From contig CAMPDV010000007.1 of NCBI GenBank assembly GCA_946699065.1, forward strand, positions 1 to 64,000: a stretch of 64,000 nucleotides of DNA. Direction: 5' to 3'. The notes beneath the pieces were generated by a model. It ran no database searches and had not been told where the DNA came from. It was given only the letters and a program-made list of their open reading frames with translations. Origin of the DNA: Loxodes magnus. Lineage: Eukaryota; Ciliophora; Karyorelictea; Loxodida; Loxodidae. This document shows positions 21,826 to 33,782 of the stretch, piece after piece. The position numbers and the translations under genes were made by a program. The number at the start of each line of letters is the position of its first letter. Position 1 is the stretch's first letter.

Positions 21826-24480
21826 TGTTAAGGATTTTGTTTCTTTACTATTGAGGAAATTAAAGAAGTTATTAAAAAAAACCCAAATGGAAAAGCGACA
21901 GGTCTGGATGGAATAAAAGGAGAATTGTTGAAATATGAAGGCAATTATCTAACTTTAGATCTCCGTTCCTTTTTGAATAATATGCTTAGACTTGGAAAAA
22001 TTCCTGATGAGCTCAACAAATCAATAATCATCCCGATTTTTAAAAAAGGAAGTAAAGATGATTGAAAGAATTAACGACCAATCTCTCTTAATAACACTAT
22101 ACTGAAATTGTATGATAGAATACTCTCGAAAGGATTATATTAATTAATATATTAAAGGAACTTAATCCATCTGAATTAAATAGGATTTTTAAAATAAAAA
22201 TAGACTACTCAGTAGATTTGAGTAATACAATAAACAATAGATTTATTTCGAAAGTAAACCAAAGGAAAAACAAAATTAATAGCAACTTTGATGGATGCGG
22301 AAAAAATGTTCGACTCAATAGAAAGAAGGCTGCTTTTTCATCACCTGAAACGAGTCAAGTTATCTTTAGGATTGATATTAGCATTTGAATCTTTCGGTAA
22401 AAACCTAAGTTCTTAATTCCTTACAGATGGAAGCTTTTCTAAAAATTTTAAATATAGCAATGGAATTATGTAAAGAAGTTCACATTAACCAGTGCTAGCG
22501 TTGTTGTATTATGATATTGTTATCAGATATATATAAAGTAAAGGAAACAGTATTAGATTCAAATGTAATAACTTCAATAATAGCTTCGCATGCAGAGGAT
22601 GGGCAGATGACTTAATACTCTTTTCAAAATCTAAAAAGAATATGTAAAAATTAATAGATGAAACAAATAGATTTTTTAATAGAACTTAGCTTAAATTAAA
22701 TGCCTCTAAATATGAAGCAATTCAGTTTCCAAAAAAACATAAAAGAAAAGAGGAAAACTTAAACTTGAAGATTGGAAATCAGGTTTTCGCATAAAATAGC
22801 AATTTTCATATTTAGGAGTAATTCTGCATTAAAATAAGGACTTAATTAATCACTGCAAATTAAATAGCTGTCTGCTATGAAGAAGGCAGTATTTACTTTA
22901 TCAAGGTATAAAAATGTGATACCTTGACACTTTAAGACTTTGTGTAGAATTTTCACGCTTCCTAAAGCAGAATATGGAGGAGAATTAGTACCTTGGCCTA
23001 TCTAAAATGGAATTACTGCAACATTAAATAAAATTGATAAAAGCATGAGACTGATAGCAAGAAAAACCTTTTAAGCGCCTGAAAATACTTTTAATGAGTC
23101 TTGTTATATAGATCTTAACTGAATGCCATTTAAGCATATTATGATTCTAAGGTTTTTTAAATTTTTTTACAAAATACAATAAGAAAGTATTAACCATCCT
23201 TTATCAACAATAGAACCTCTTTTTAAGAATAACTGATAAGAAGGTTTTAATATAGAGACTAAGTAGTAAGAATATCTGAAAATTACGAAGAAGATATTAA
23301 TAATTAGGAATATAATAGTAGCATTAATACTTTTACGAAATATGTTAAAAGTAAGATTCAACATTGATTTTATAAAGAAACACTTAAAAACTAAAAAGGA
23401 TGCCCACTGCAAAGTTGTTTAAAGAATAATTCTAATAAATAAATTGGATTATAGAGCGCGTAGCACTCTCGTTGTTGCGCATCTCTTTAAATTAATTTTA
23501 TTTAATATCGAAAAAAAATTATGGGTCTCTCTATCCTTGCTTTCTTTTCCTGCAGAACGTCCCTGTATTTTTTACTTCCAAAACATAGGATGAAATATGC
23601 GATTTTACGGGTACATTTCCCCGACCTATGATGAAGAAAGTTTCCTCCTGGCATTCAGAGTAATCCAGCTTTTCGCATCTTCCTTCTCTTGTTATTGGTT
23701 TCTCTTCCTCCGATTTATCCTCCGTCCGCACTCATTTTTTTGTTGCCTTGCAGGTCTCCAAGCAACACCCGAAGGAAAGGGCTTTCCACCCTATTTAATT
23801 ATTTTTATATATATAATAATAATAATTTCTGTAAATTACCTATCCGAAATTAAATAAATACTATCGAAGAGAAATAATTAGTAATATAAACTCAGAACAT
23901 AAAGCTACAACTTTCGAAAATTCATTCAAGTCAGACATTATTCTATCAAGAATCCCCATTGCATTTGTGGAGAATTTGATAAGTTTGAGCATATTCTGGA
24001 TTGCGATTGCTATATAGACATGCGGGAATGGATAATAGCAAAGATTAGACAATGCAATATTAGAAGACTAATAACATATGACCAAAACGATATAAATTAA
24101 TTTCTAAAATAATTAGAATAAATTGATCTACAAATAAAAATTTTAATAAGATGTTAATTAAAAGGATTTTTGAATTATTTGAACTGGAAAAAAATGATTG
24201 ATTAGAAAATTCTGAAACTAAGGGAGAAAGAAGTTAAAGATCAAGAAAAAGATGGAGAGTATGAGGAAGATAAAGAGAAGGACGAAGAACATGAATAGTA
24301 AAAGGAAGAATAGAAGGAATAAACTTATTAAGAAGATTATCAAACTGAAGAAGAAGATGAAGACAAAAGTATGAAGAAAATTTCTTTTTTAAATAACATT
24401 ATAACATCTTTAATTGAAGGAAGCAATTCCAACAATGAAAAGATGACACAAGACTATTTTAGTTAAATTTAAATTAAATT
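21826..24480 (+). pseudogene. LINE-1 ORF2: reverse transcriptase and C-terminal zinc domain
   Basis: In order: FTIEEIKEVIKKNPNGKATG LDGI (RT fingers start); FKKGSKDDWKNQRPISL at about 22040-22090, with TGA for Trp and TAA for Gln; MDAEKMFDSIERR (motif A region) at about 22290; GWADDLILFSKSKKNM at about 22600, carrying the catalytic Asp pair; FSYLGVILHQ near 22810; a thumb-like region to 23440. After the inserted SINE it resumes with YNFRKFIQVRHYSIKNPHCI then a C-x-C...H...C zinc motif, CICGEFDKFEHILDC, at about 23950-23995, and a Glu/Lys/Asp-rich tail. At least two frame changes occur in the thumb region. The family copies RNA into DNA at a nick. This copy is probably inactive. Confidence 0.8.
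23447..23850 (-). mobile_element. SINE-like element, family B, nested in LINE-1 (copy B3)
   Basis: On the minus strand the element runs from a GC-rich head (GGTGGAAAGCCC near 23800) through a core at 23584-23638, CTTCATCATAGG...GTACCC...CCTATGTTTTGG, to the shared tail GAGATGCGCAACAACGAGAG...GCGCTCTATAAT at about 23495-23449 and TTTATTTATTA. Its core helix is CATAGG/CCTATG, where copy B1 has CAGAGG/CCTCTG. LINE-1 coding sequence lies on both sides. TTAAATAAAT-like flanks may be a target-site duplication, but low complexity makes this weak. A second hairpin (GTTGCTTG...CAAGGCAAC) lies near its 5' end. Confidence 0.75.
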
Positions 24481-24599
24481 CAAATTGTTAGTTTTGATTA
24501 AAAGCATTAGGTCTATTGTAAAAGGACTGACCTATTTATGAGCCAAGTACTTACTTCTTATATATTTCTATGCTTGTAAATTATAGCTTGAAAATCTTT

Positions 24600-25330
24600 G
24601 GCCATAATCTTGTCAGCTCCTACAGATTATCTTGTCTTTTTCTTTTATATTCTCTTAATCTGAAGCAATTTTTCGTTGTGTGCATTTCCAATCTACAAAA
24701 GTGAACTCCATTCTTGATTCCTATTTCTGACATCGTTTCTTTTAAATGCTTAGATTTCATTTTCATTGAATCGATAATTTGATAATTAATCTTTATTTTT
24801 TGTATCTATTGATATATAATTGCATCTATTTTTTTGATACTCTTCTTTTTATTGATTTTTTAGTTACATTTAAAAGCTACTTTTTCACTCTATTAAGGCA
24901 ATAAATATATAAGTTACATTATTCTTATATCTTTCTTAATTCCTTTCTTGAGTCATGCCAGGATGTGGGAATATCTAGTTCTATGATCAAATTCCAAAGA
25001 AATTAGTTTTTTGCAAATCTTCTGATGCTTATTCTTTCTACCGTTAGTTTTTTCTTCCATGGAGCTGATTTTTGTTTTGGGTTGTAAGCTATTTTGCTAA
25101 TTTTTTGCCTATTATGGAATAATTTATGCAAGGCATTATAGTGGATATTGTTTCTTTATTTTCTTTCATCCCAGTCTATTGAAAATCTTAAGAAATTTGT
25201 CATAGTTAAAATTAAGACAAATTTGTAAGAAGAGATACTTCTGGTTTTTTCTTCTGCTCTGAGAAGGTGAATAAAAAAACCTTCTTAAAGATTTTTACCA
25301 TCCTTTTAATTAGAAATAAATAAATATATT
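24600..25330 (-). pseudogene. Degraded zinc-knuckle ORF1-type gene
   Basis: Read leftward, the 5' part (about 25320-25240) matches the start of the ORF at 60430-61490 at the nucleotide level (CACCTTCTCAGAGCAG with CACCTCCTCAGAACAG). Coiled-coil-like peptides follow, and near 24712-24670 a knuckle remnant, HFCRLEMHTTKNC, where the first Cys is lost (Val) but C-x4-H-x4-C is kept. A basic tail EYKRKRQDNLQ comes after. More than one frame is involved. An old member of the family. Confidence 0.5.
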
Positions 25331-25391
25331 TCAAATAAACACTTAAAAATATATTTATCCATTTTTCTTATTTTTTTATTATCTACTTGAA

Positions 25392-25872
25392 CTTTTTTTT
25401 GTCAACCATTCTAATCCTTCTTTTGCTCCATCTCCATTTATAGCGCATGTTTCTTGAATACGTAAACTTCATCTTTTGATTTCATTTAATTATAACTGAT
25501 TTGTTAACTCAGCCACACTCATTGCATTTGGTAAATCTTATTTATTTGCAAATATTAAAATGCATACATTTCTTAATTAATCTTCTTATAATATCTTAAA
25601 TAATTCATTTTTAGCTTCTTCTATTCTTTCTCTATCATTTGAATCTACTACAAATATTAATCCATTTATATTATTATATCAATGTTTCCATCAAACTCGT
25701 ATTTTATCAGTTCCATCTAATTATAATTTTTTATCTAATTATTTTTATATTATAAACCTTCAGCGTTTTATTCTTAAGTAGTTATTTATGTTGTTTCTTC
25801 TCCTTATTACAACTTATATAAAATTGTCTGTTTTTTCCAGCTGATTCTAAACCTACCATTAATATCCTCTAC
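25392..25872 (-). pseudogene. ARF GTPase remnant
   Basis: The right end reads ILMVGLESAGK (P-loop) in one frame. After a frame change the rest reads NGLIFVVDSNDRERIEEAKN, LIFANKQDLPNAMSVAEL and CAINGDGAKEGLEWLTKK, matching the last two-thirds of ARF with TAA as Gln and TGA as Trp. Switch II appears as LDGTDKIR, so the usual Gln is replaced or lost. The closest relative in view is the intact gene at 19542. At least one frameshift between P-loop and switch II makes it a likely pseudogene. Confidence 0.8.
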
Positions 25873-25874
25873 AC

Positions 25875-27340
25875 TTTTTTTTCATATATGTTTAGTTATA
25901 AACTACCAAATTATGATTCCATAAATTATATCATTTCTAAGTTTTTTCCTTTAATAATATTTTTATTACCTTTTGGATTTTTTTTTCAATTTTTTCTAGA
26001 CCTTTTTATTTATATATTAGTTGAATATAAAGCGATAAGTTAAATGGCAACAATTGAACGTCATTCTTAATTAATTTAAATCAAATAATTCTAAAATAAA
26101 CAGAACATAAATAATTGGAAATAACTTGACTTTACCACTTTTGTAAATAATTTAATTATTTAACTTTTTCCTTTTAAATGTAATTTTTATTTGTTTTCAT
26201 AATATTGCTATGCTCATTTATTCTGAATAGATATATTTTTCTTAATTTTACTGTCACATATTTAATCTACTACTATAGATATCATGTCTTCTTAGATAAA
26301 TACACTCCAATTATTGCAAACATAATAAATCTACAAATTTACATTTAAAATATACTAAATTGAATTAGATTCTAAATTCAGATATGTAAGGTACAAAAAT
26401 AAAATATCCTTTACTACTCTTTCAATCTTAATTCTTTAATATTTATCTATTGAAAATACCTTTTTGACATAGATTTACTTTATATTAATAAGGTATATCT
26501 TAATATTGGTATTCACTTATCTTTCAACATATTTAATCTGGATAATTATTTATTAAGATATCCTTTACTAAAATATATCCTTGTATTCTGTCGTTTACAC
26601 TTTTACCTATTTATTTTATCATTTAAGAGGAGATAGTCTAAGTATAATATTCAACTTTTATAGCCTTTATCTAATTTTCCATTATGGTTTAAATAATAAG
26701 TTATAATGAAATTAATGGTTTTGATTTAAATTCTTTGATATATAAATAATATTTATTTTACCTATAAAACATATCGAAAGATCTAATTTTTGATTAAATC
26801 TTCCAAGCTGTTTGTTACTCCAGATGTATTATTTATAAATTTAAGATACTGAATGCAAAAAATTTGCTTACTTAATTTTAAGAAATTTAAAAATGTCAGC
26901 ATTAATAAATATTTTTAGCATTAATTTGAATTTCATTTCAATATCTATTATTAAGACAGACATAAAGAGCATTGGTAGATTAAATTTAATATAAATTAAA
27001 ACTGAAGAAGATTGAGAAGCTTTCTGTAAGAGGAAATATATTTAATCACTTTAAGCAGATATCTAATGATGAATCTAATCTATGGTGAATTAATTATAAT
27101 TCTTTCTTTCATATTATATTTTATTTAATTTTCAAATATTCAAAATGAGATTAACGTAACTTAATCATAAATATCATTTTATACTAAATACTTATTAAAC
27201 AAATTTGTTTTAGGTTTTGAAAATATGAAGTTTGTAATTTAGCTTTACTTTTAATTATAGATTTTGTCTATTTAAATCATTTTATAGATCTTAAAAATAA
27301 AAAACTCATTTAACAAATGTTAATCTTCATTTTTCAAATT
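25875..27340. other. AT-rich stretch, nothing recognised
   Basis: No frame on either strand could be tied to a family, and no repeat found elsewhere in the window was seen here. It separates two minus-strand ARF remnants. Confidence 0.35.
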
Positions 27341-27345
27341 CTGTT

Positions 27346-27485
27346 TTTGTCAACCAATCTAATCCTTAAAGCAAAAATGACCATTAATAGCAGATAAAGG
27401 CTGAGCATGCAATTGAATATTTTGAGTTAATTTAATTATAATTAATCTGTTAAGGCACACTGATTGGATTTGGTAAATCTTATTA
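27346..27485 (-). pseudogene. ARF GTPase, small C-terminal relic
   Basis: Read leftward it begins at the NKQD box (QDLPNPISVP) and ends in GLDWLT. The spacing between them is about right for ARF, but the sequence between is scrambled. It is the most eroded of the four ARF loci. Confidence 0.65.
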
Positions 27486-27489
27486 AGTA

Positions 27490-28370
27490 ATTGGGGATTA
27501 AAGCATTTTAAATAAATAATATATTTGAATACTTTGATTATATATTATTCTAATGTATATTAATGTCTATATTTTGGAGATTTATTATAGTATAGAAGAT
27601 TTAAATATTCAATTTATATTAAAACTGCTTGCTTTAAAATGAATAATTCATAGATATCTGGAAATTACTTTAAAAACATTTTTGTTTATAGCAAAAAATA
27701 AAAATGGGAATGAACAATGGATTTGATCCAATTAAACTAATATGAAAATGTTAGTAAAAATGAAGAAAAGAAGAATTAAAACATTTAGCTTGTATTTAAA
27801 TTAGTTTAAAGGATTGAAATTTTAAAGTTATGTTTAATGATAATGCACTTATAAGTATAATTATTAAATAAAGAATTAAGTATTTTAATTATATTGAAAT
27901 AAAGTCAGTAAAATTATTTTCTATTCATAAGATTAGTTACTTCAACTTTTATTAAAGTAACTTATCAAATAATTATGCAAAATAAACCATCTTTTGCCTT
28001 TATTACAAGATTTGTAACTATTACTTCTTTATTCCAGCCTTGGGACAGAATTAAAAGACATAAAAAGGGAATCGAATTTTGAATTAAAAAAGGAAAAGAG
28101 AATAGCTATTAGTTTTTATTTTGTATAAACTAATAGTGGTGAAACCTCGTTAATTAATTAATTTAATTTATATTTTTAATTCAGAGTCTTCAGCTGCTTA
28201 ATAATTGCCAAATTCTTGTTTCTTTTTCCAAAATTTATTTAATTTACCCAAGTATTCTGAATTTTGCTAATATTGTTTTGGTTATCTTATTGCTTAAAAA
28301 AGGGATGCTTTGAGCTATTTACTGAATTAAGAAATTTGAATATTAATTAATAATTAGAAGTGTCTTAATA
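27490..28370. other. AT-rich stretch left of the zinc-knuckle insertion
   Basis: No gene or repeat was recognised. It ends at the left copy of a 14-bp direct repeat (28371-28384). Confidence 0.35.
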
Positions 28371-29364
28371 AAACTGTAGTAGATTAAATTAAATTAAAGT
28401 TATTCAGAGAAGGGATTGTTTTCTTAATAGTTTCCTACTCCCTATCCAACTGATAGGTACTTGAACTCTTGGTGGTCTGTTCCTCCAGTCACTTTCAAGT
28501 CTTCGCAGTGGATTGCTCCGAATATTGCTTTTCTTCCTATAAATATTCCCACTGCTAGTTGGGTAGAATTAGGTTAGTTCGTTTCAAATTTTCTTTTGTA
28601 TCTCTTTTCTTTATCTGCATTTCCTTCAGAGATGGTTTATTCTTCCACAGATAAAGCATTTTTTCTTAAAGTATCTTTCTTTAGTTAATTCAATTTGTTT
28701 ATTCTAGACCTCTTCCAACTCCATTGGAACGGAGTGTGCTGTCTAGATCTTGATATCATTCTTGATATTCTCCATTTTAAGGTTAATATTGTTTTCAATT
28801 TTCTCTAACTTGATGTGCATGTTCTCGTTCATATCATATAGCTATTCCAACTGCCTGTCGAATTCGTCAATTCGAATATTCATGGCAGCTTAGTTTTTGT
28901 TTCTAGGAGCATGGGTTTCCTCATCTTCTAAATGCTCTTGCTGTTCTTAAGCTAGTTCTTCAATCTGTTTTTCCAGGTCTTTATTTTTTCCTATTAATGC
29001 TAAGATAAGCTTAGCCATTTCCTCCTTCGTCATTCCTAAGATTTGTTCTTTATTGAGATCTCCGAGGTCCATGTAGGGGTTGAATGTCCTAATCTAGGCC
29101 TGAAAGTTACTAATCTTTTGCTTCTTGGGAAGGTCCTCAGTCGATATTGTTGCATGTTAGTGTTTCTAGGGTTGTCTGGGGGGTGTTGTTTAGAGTTGCT
29201 CCTATATGGTTTAAGAAGAAGGTTTGGTTTTGGAAGATGACGTGTGGTGTTTAGAAATTTAGGTTTCCTGCTTCCTCTCTTCCTTTTTAGCTTAGAAAGA
29301 GGTGGTATAGAAGCCCTTTTTGAAACCTTCTACCATAATTTTTTTTAATGAAACTGTAGTAGAT
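28371..29364 (-). mobile_element. 966-bp insertion carrying a zinc-knuckle ORF, flanked by a 14-bp direct repeat
   Basis: AAACTGTAGTAGAT occurs at 28371-28384 and again, exactly, at 29351-29364. Between them lie 966 bp that contain little besides the minus-strand ORF 28404-29336, and are clearly GC-richer than the flanks. Direct repeats of this length are typical target-site duplications of LINE-type insertions. No reverse transcriptase and no poly(A) tail are present. The right repeat also occurs at the left end of the window, in copy 1 of the duplication. Confidence 0.6.
28404..29336 (-). CDS. Zinc-knuckle coiled-coil protein (LINE ORF1-type), best preserved
   Basis: ATG 29336 opens 310 uninterrupted codons to TGA 28406-28404; TGA also encodes internal Trp, so this end is a guess supported by loss of composition. 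Layout: Lys/Thr/Ser/Gln-rich basic N-terminus (1-90), helical segment MTKEEMAKLILALIGKNKDL, coiled coils to about 210, knuckle C227-x2-C230-x4-H235-x4-C240 (Trp237 by TGA), then an Arg-rich tail with FYPTSSGNIYRKK and PLRRLESDW. This is the domain order of LINE ORF1 proteins (coiled coil, CCHC, basic), which coat their RNA; RNA binding here is inferred. It is enclosed by a 14-bp direct repeat and has no reverse transcriptase partner. Base composition is much less AT-rich than its surroundings, as expected of a recent arrival or strong codon selection. Confidence 0.75.
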
Positions 29365-29841
29365 ATAAGAAAGAAACTATATATTATACTTATAATAATC
29401 TAAAATACTATTAAATAATAGACAATTAGTCTACTTATCTTCCATATTTATACTATCTTTTATATCTGTGAGATCTTATGCGTTTTATAAAAAATTAAAG
29501 TATAAGAATATTTTTATCTTCTAAGAGTGCATTTCTTCTAATTTATTAATTTAGAATGCTAAATCTCTTCTAAACTTTATTAACCTTACACTTTATAATT
29601 CAATAACCACTTCAGCTGATTTTAAACTCTTTTATTTAAAAACTTAATCTAACAAAATTCTTAGCTGTATCATAGTTCTAAAGGCAAAAAATGAGATCAT
29701 TATTGGGCTTGAAATCTATTATTATGAAGTAAGGTATAACAAAAGAGGAAGATTTTAAATAGATATCTTTTAGTAGTTCTTTTAATTTTATTATTATAAT
29801 ATTAATTCAAAATCTAACTAATTAGATATGTAATTATATCA

Positions 29842-30510
29842 AATGCCACCTAAAAAATAACACACCATTACAACTAATAATTAACTACATTTTCTAGCAT
29901 TTCTATTTGCTACATTTGGATAACTAGAAGCTAACATAAGAAGTTTAGATCTTAGATAAATAACTTCATCTCTTATGATCAAAATTATCATATTCATAGT
30001 CATTAGAACCCTTGGAACAACTTATAAACTATTTCTTAAGAAATGCAAAGGTGGATCAATCTAATTTTTACTAGAGGATAAGTTAACTAGAGCATACCTA
30101 ACTCAACTAACTATATAATTTAGAGTCAAAAGGAAAAAGAAGCCTTCTAATCACTTCTTAAAAAAGAAAAAATATATGTTGATATTGCAAAAATATGAAC
30201 ATAAGGGAAAATAGAGTTACAGATTTAGATAAAAATAAAGATAAGAAATAGAAAGAGGAATTTAAAACCTTTACAAAATTTATTGCGATAAACGGAAAAT
30301 TAATTAAAAAAAGTGTTCAGCTATATTAAGAAGCTCCTAAAATTATGGATGCTATAAAAAGATTTGAGAAATGATAGTCTAGCATTAATTTAAAGGCGTT
30401 ATAAAGAGGAGAAAATAAGCAAGTTTAAAGAATTTACGATCCTAAAAAACCAGAGGAATAAGACTGCGAAATGTACTGAGAATTAAAGACTTCTCTAAAC
30501 TATAATTCGT
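29842..30510 (+). pseudogene. Zinc-knuckle-like ORF, copy 2 of 520-1190
   Basis: Near-identical to 520-1190. Differences include CCA to ATA just before the NG of the APNGK motif and a one-base deletion in the following A-run, which shifts the basic tail out of frame. This copy is therefore less likely to be functional than the first. Confidence 0.45.
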
Positions 30511-31055
30511 AGTAAACCAAATAAAGATAACGCCACATTAATATTAATATTAATAATTATTATAAGCTTAGTCTTAATAAGCTAAGTTCATTTAAACTAT
30601 TTTAATTATAAAAAGTGTTAATTAGCTTGAAATTATGATAATCTAATAAGCTTTAACTATATTTTCTTAAGTGATTATGAATAGAATTGTAAAGATATAC
30701 TAATCTAGTATTATAATATTATTTTCTAAATATTGATTAATTAATTTACAGCTATTTTAATAAAAATTTTATAACTAAATTGAAATAGAATTTAAAGCCA
30801 TATACACTATTAAAAATAAAATTTTGGAATATAATATAAATTCAAAGATAATGTATCTTATTATTATGCTTATAAAAATATTTATCATTGCAAATAATTT
30901 TTACATTTCTTGTTTAAATACTTAAATATATAAAAAATAACTAGAATTCAACATTTCTTTTTTTTTGTGGAAGAAACTTAAAAAAATTAATTATTAAATT
31001 AAATTTTACTTGGTTCAAATTGTAATATAAATCAAATTTAATCTATTTAATATAT

Positions 31056-31450
31056 ATAAAATGGATGTAAGCGGCTGTCAGGAGAACTAGAAGGTAATCA
31101 GGTGTAGTGTCTTGCATTGCGAGTAATCTCGCACCAGACGCCACCACAGGGAAGGATGGACAAGTCTAACTTGCCCAAGAGTTCTCGCTAGCGTTATGAA
31201 AGTTTGACTGAGGCACTTCAAATGACTTAAATACTAATTCTTATTTGAATCTTATTTAAGAAGACTGAAGCATTTGATTCAAGATTCGAGAAAAACCATT
31301 AATAAGCAGATTACCATTTGGAGAAGCTGCTTTGACTCTTTGGATAACTAGAAGGAAAGCAAGAAGTATGAGAATACTTTTTTTTAAAATTAAATATTAA
31401 TTTTAAAAGAATTAAGCGCCATCGAGGTACTAAACGCTTTATAATAATAT
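31056..31450 (+). mobile_element. SINE-like element A1, duplicate
   Basis: Copy of 1735-2135 carried by the large duplication, with a few substitutions (for example GCGGTATGA to GCGTTATGA). It is not an independent insertion. Confidence 0.7.
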
Positions 31451-31477
31451 TTATTTATATAATTTTAATTAGAAACC

Positions 31478-31825
31478 ATATTTGATCAGAAGGTAAAGAG
31501 GAAAGGGGACATCTTCATCAGAGGTTGGAGAAAGGAAATACCCATAATTAATGTTGTCTTCATCTGCTTTGGTTGGATTTTGGACACAAGCTTTATAGGT
31601 CCTCGATAATGGTGCTACTTCTTTCAATAACTTGACTCAAGGTGTTTTTTCTTTCAAGATATCTTTCATCAGAGGTTGGTTAAATAGAGTATCCATAAAA
31701 ATATTTTGCTTTTATCTGTTTTTGTTTTACTCTTTGATGCAACCTGCAATTAACCGGAAAAATTCAATTATTATTTTTGTTTTTATCAATAATAAACAGT
31801 AAAAGTGCTGCACTCCCTCTAATTT
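31478..31825 (+). mobile_element. SINE-like element B2, duplicate
   Basis: Copy of 2150-2525. The 3' tail is shortened by about 20 bp, between repeated GCTG and CACT/CTCT bits. Confidence 0.55.
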
Positions 31826-32978
31826 AATTTTTTAATTCGAATATTTTATCTTTGATTAGGCAAATTTAATTTTAAGAAATTAAAATTTTTTCTTTTTTCT
31901 TTTTCAAAAAATTAATATTTTCTATTGAAAGGGTGATTTTTTTAATCGAGATACAATTGAATTTTCGTTATATTTTTTCTACATTTATTATTTATATGAA
32001 CTTATCAACGATTTAACTCATTGAATTTAAAAGTAAGATAAATTAATATAATTGTAAAAGTTATGCTAAAGTACTTTGAACGTATTTTAAAAAATATTCA
32101 TATAAAAATAAAAATCAAATTTATTAGTAAAATTAACATAAAAAAATGCAACTAAATATTTTTAATAAAATTACTAAAAGAATTTATTTATCTTGTTTGG
32201 GAAAAACAAATCCTTTTCTTTCAGATTAAAAGTCAACCTAGACCCTTCTTATTCACTTTTAATATCAATTTAGAAATTTCTTTATCAATTTTTCTAATTA
32301 AACTTTTTAAAATTTTATAAATTACATTTATAAATAATTTTTAGTTAAAAAAACTTTACGCTTATTTTCTAAATAATTCAAATTAAAAAAAAAGGTTAAT
32401 TTTTATGTTTTTTTTTAAAATTTTTTAATTTAATTTTTCTAATCAAAACTATTTTTTATAAATATTTTTAATCAATCAATTTTAGCAACTTTTTTTCATT
32501 TTTTGGAAACTTTATATATAAATATAATTTTAGCATTCGAATTAATTTTAATTTCATTTTTTTATTTTAACATATTTAAAAAATTAATATTTTTATGATA
32601 TTTTTTCTTTTTGATTTATTAATTGAAAATTTAATATTAGTTTGCCAAAATTTTGGTGAGCTTTTAATTTTTTAATAATTAAAAGATTAACTTGAATTTA
32701 AACTATTTTATTTTTTGCATAATTTAAAAAGGTGATAATCTTTATCATTAATTTCATATAATTTTAGCAAAGATTAGTTAGCAAACTTTTCTCACATTTA
32801 AATTTTTTTATTTTAAATAAATGTATAAAACAGTATTAAAATTAAACTATTATTGTAATATTCTTTAGTTCAAATATTTCTTAACTTTTTAGTTTTATTA
32901 TTCTTAAATTAATTCCAGAAAATAAACTTTTTATAAAATAATAAATCTTGTTTAATTATTTAAAATAGAAGAAAAAAA

Positions 32979-33782
32979 ATGGATTAATCTCTTCGACTCT
33001 CAAAAAATTAACTTAGAAACCTAAAGAGAAAAGCGGCAAAAGAAATTTAGAAAAAATAACAACAATAGGAGGAGTCAAGCTCTTCTTCAGAAGGTAAAGT
33101 TATGGTAGGATAAATAGAGATAAGTTAAGCTAAAAACGAAACTAATTAAAAACTTTAAATTTAATTAGACCAAATGTAAAAAGTAATCTCAAATTATGAA
33201 GAAATAACTTACAACTTAGGCGAAAAAATACGGGAACTAATGAGTAACATAGAAGATTAGAACAACGAATTACTAATACTTAGAAGATAACTTATTTGTA
33301 GCAAATTAATAACGGAAGAATAACTCTGAACTTAATCATAATAAAATTTTAAATACGACACAAAAATGGAAATAGAAAAAATACCAATAGAATTAAAAAC
33401 AGAATTGAATCCAGAAAAAGAAATGATTGCTACAAGTTTCATTAAAAGATTAGAAAATATAGAAAATAAATTATCATAAAAAAGAACGAAATAAAGACAA
33501 TAATACAAACTTTGTTGATGTTGCAAATCAAATCAACATATTTTAAAAAACTGTTGATAATGAAAGAAAATAAACGAATAAGAGCAGAAAAGAACATGGA
33601 GACAACTCAATAAACTATGAATAATTCCAACAGGGATCTACAAATAAAAGCTTTTTGCAAGACCACTTGAACGGTTACAGTGGTAACCTTCCACTTAATA
33701 AAAAGGTCGTGGATCACACCCACGTTAAAAAAACTGTCCGCAGGAACTGGTTGCAATTCCAGAGAATGCAAAACTCTACTAA
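32979..33782 (+). CDS. Zinc-knuckle coiled-coil protein, copy 2 of 3671-4474
   Basis: The same 267-codon frame with knuckle C179-x2-C182-x4-H187-x4-C192 and a TAA stop at 33780. I count about seven differences from copy 1. Four change the residue (Val to Ala, Arg to Lys, Pro to Ala, Asp to Asn) and three are silent. Two of the silent ones are TAA to CAA (3752 in copy 1) and CAA to TAA (33147), exchanges that are silent only if TAA is Gln. The motif and the frame are intact. Confidence 0.75.

Larger units (their letters stand above)
21820..24480 (+). mobile_element. LINE-1: non-LTR retrotransposon, 5'-truncated, interrupted by a SINE
   Basis: The plus strand holds reverse transcriptase and 3' domains of a LINE, split by a minus-strand SINE-like element at 23447-23850. 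The 5' side (20.9-21.8 kb) has only faint coding character, so an endonuclease or ORF1 is not demonstrable. No poly(A) tail or target-site duplication was found. The order of events is clear: the LINE was here first, and the SINE landed in its 3' half. Confidence 0.8.

Noticed and set aside
23861-24052. Standard-code minus-strand ORF as a gene
   Set aside because: It is the antisense of the LINE C-terminal zinc domain, which is well supported on the plus strand.
28404-29336. Gag gene of an LTR element
   Set aside because: No long terminal repeats, protease, integrase or RNase H are visible near any member, and a LINE is the only RT source in view.
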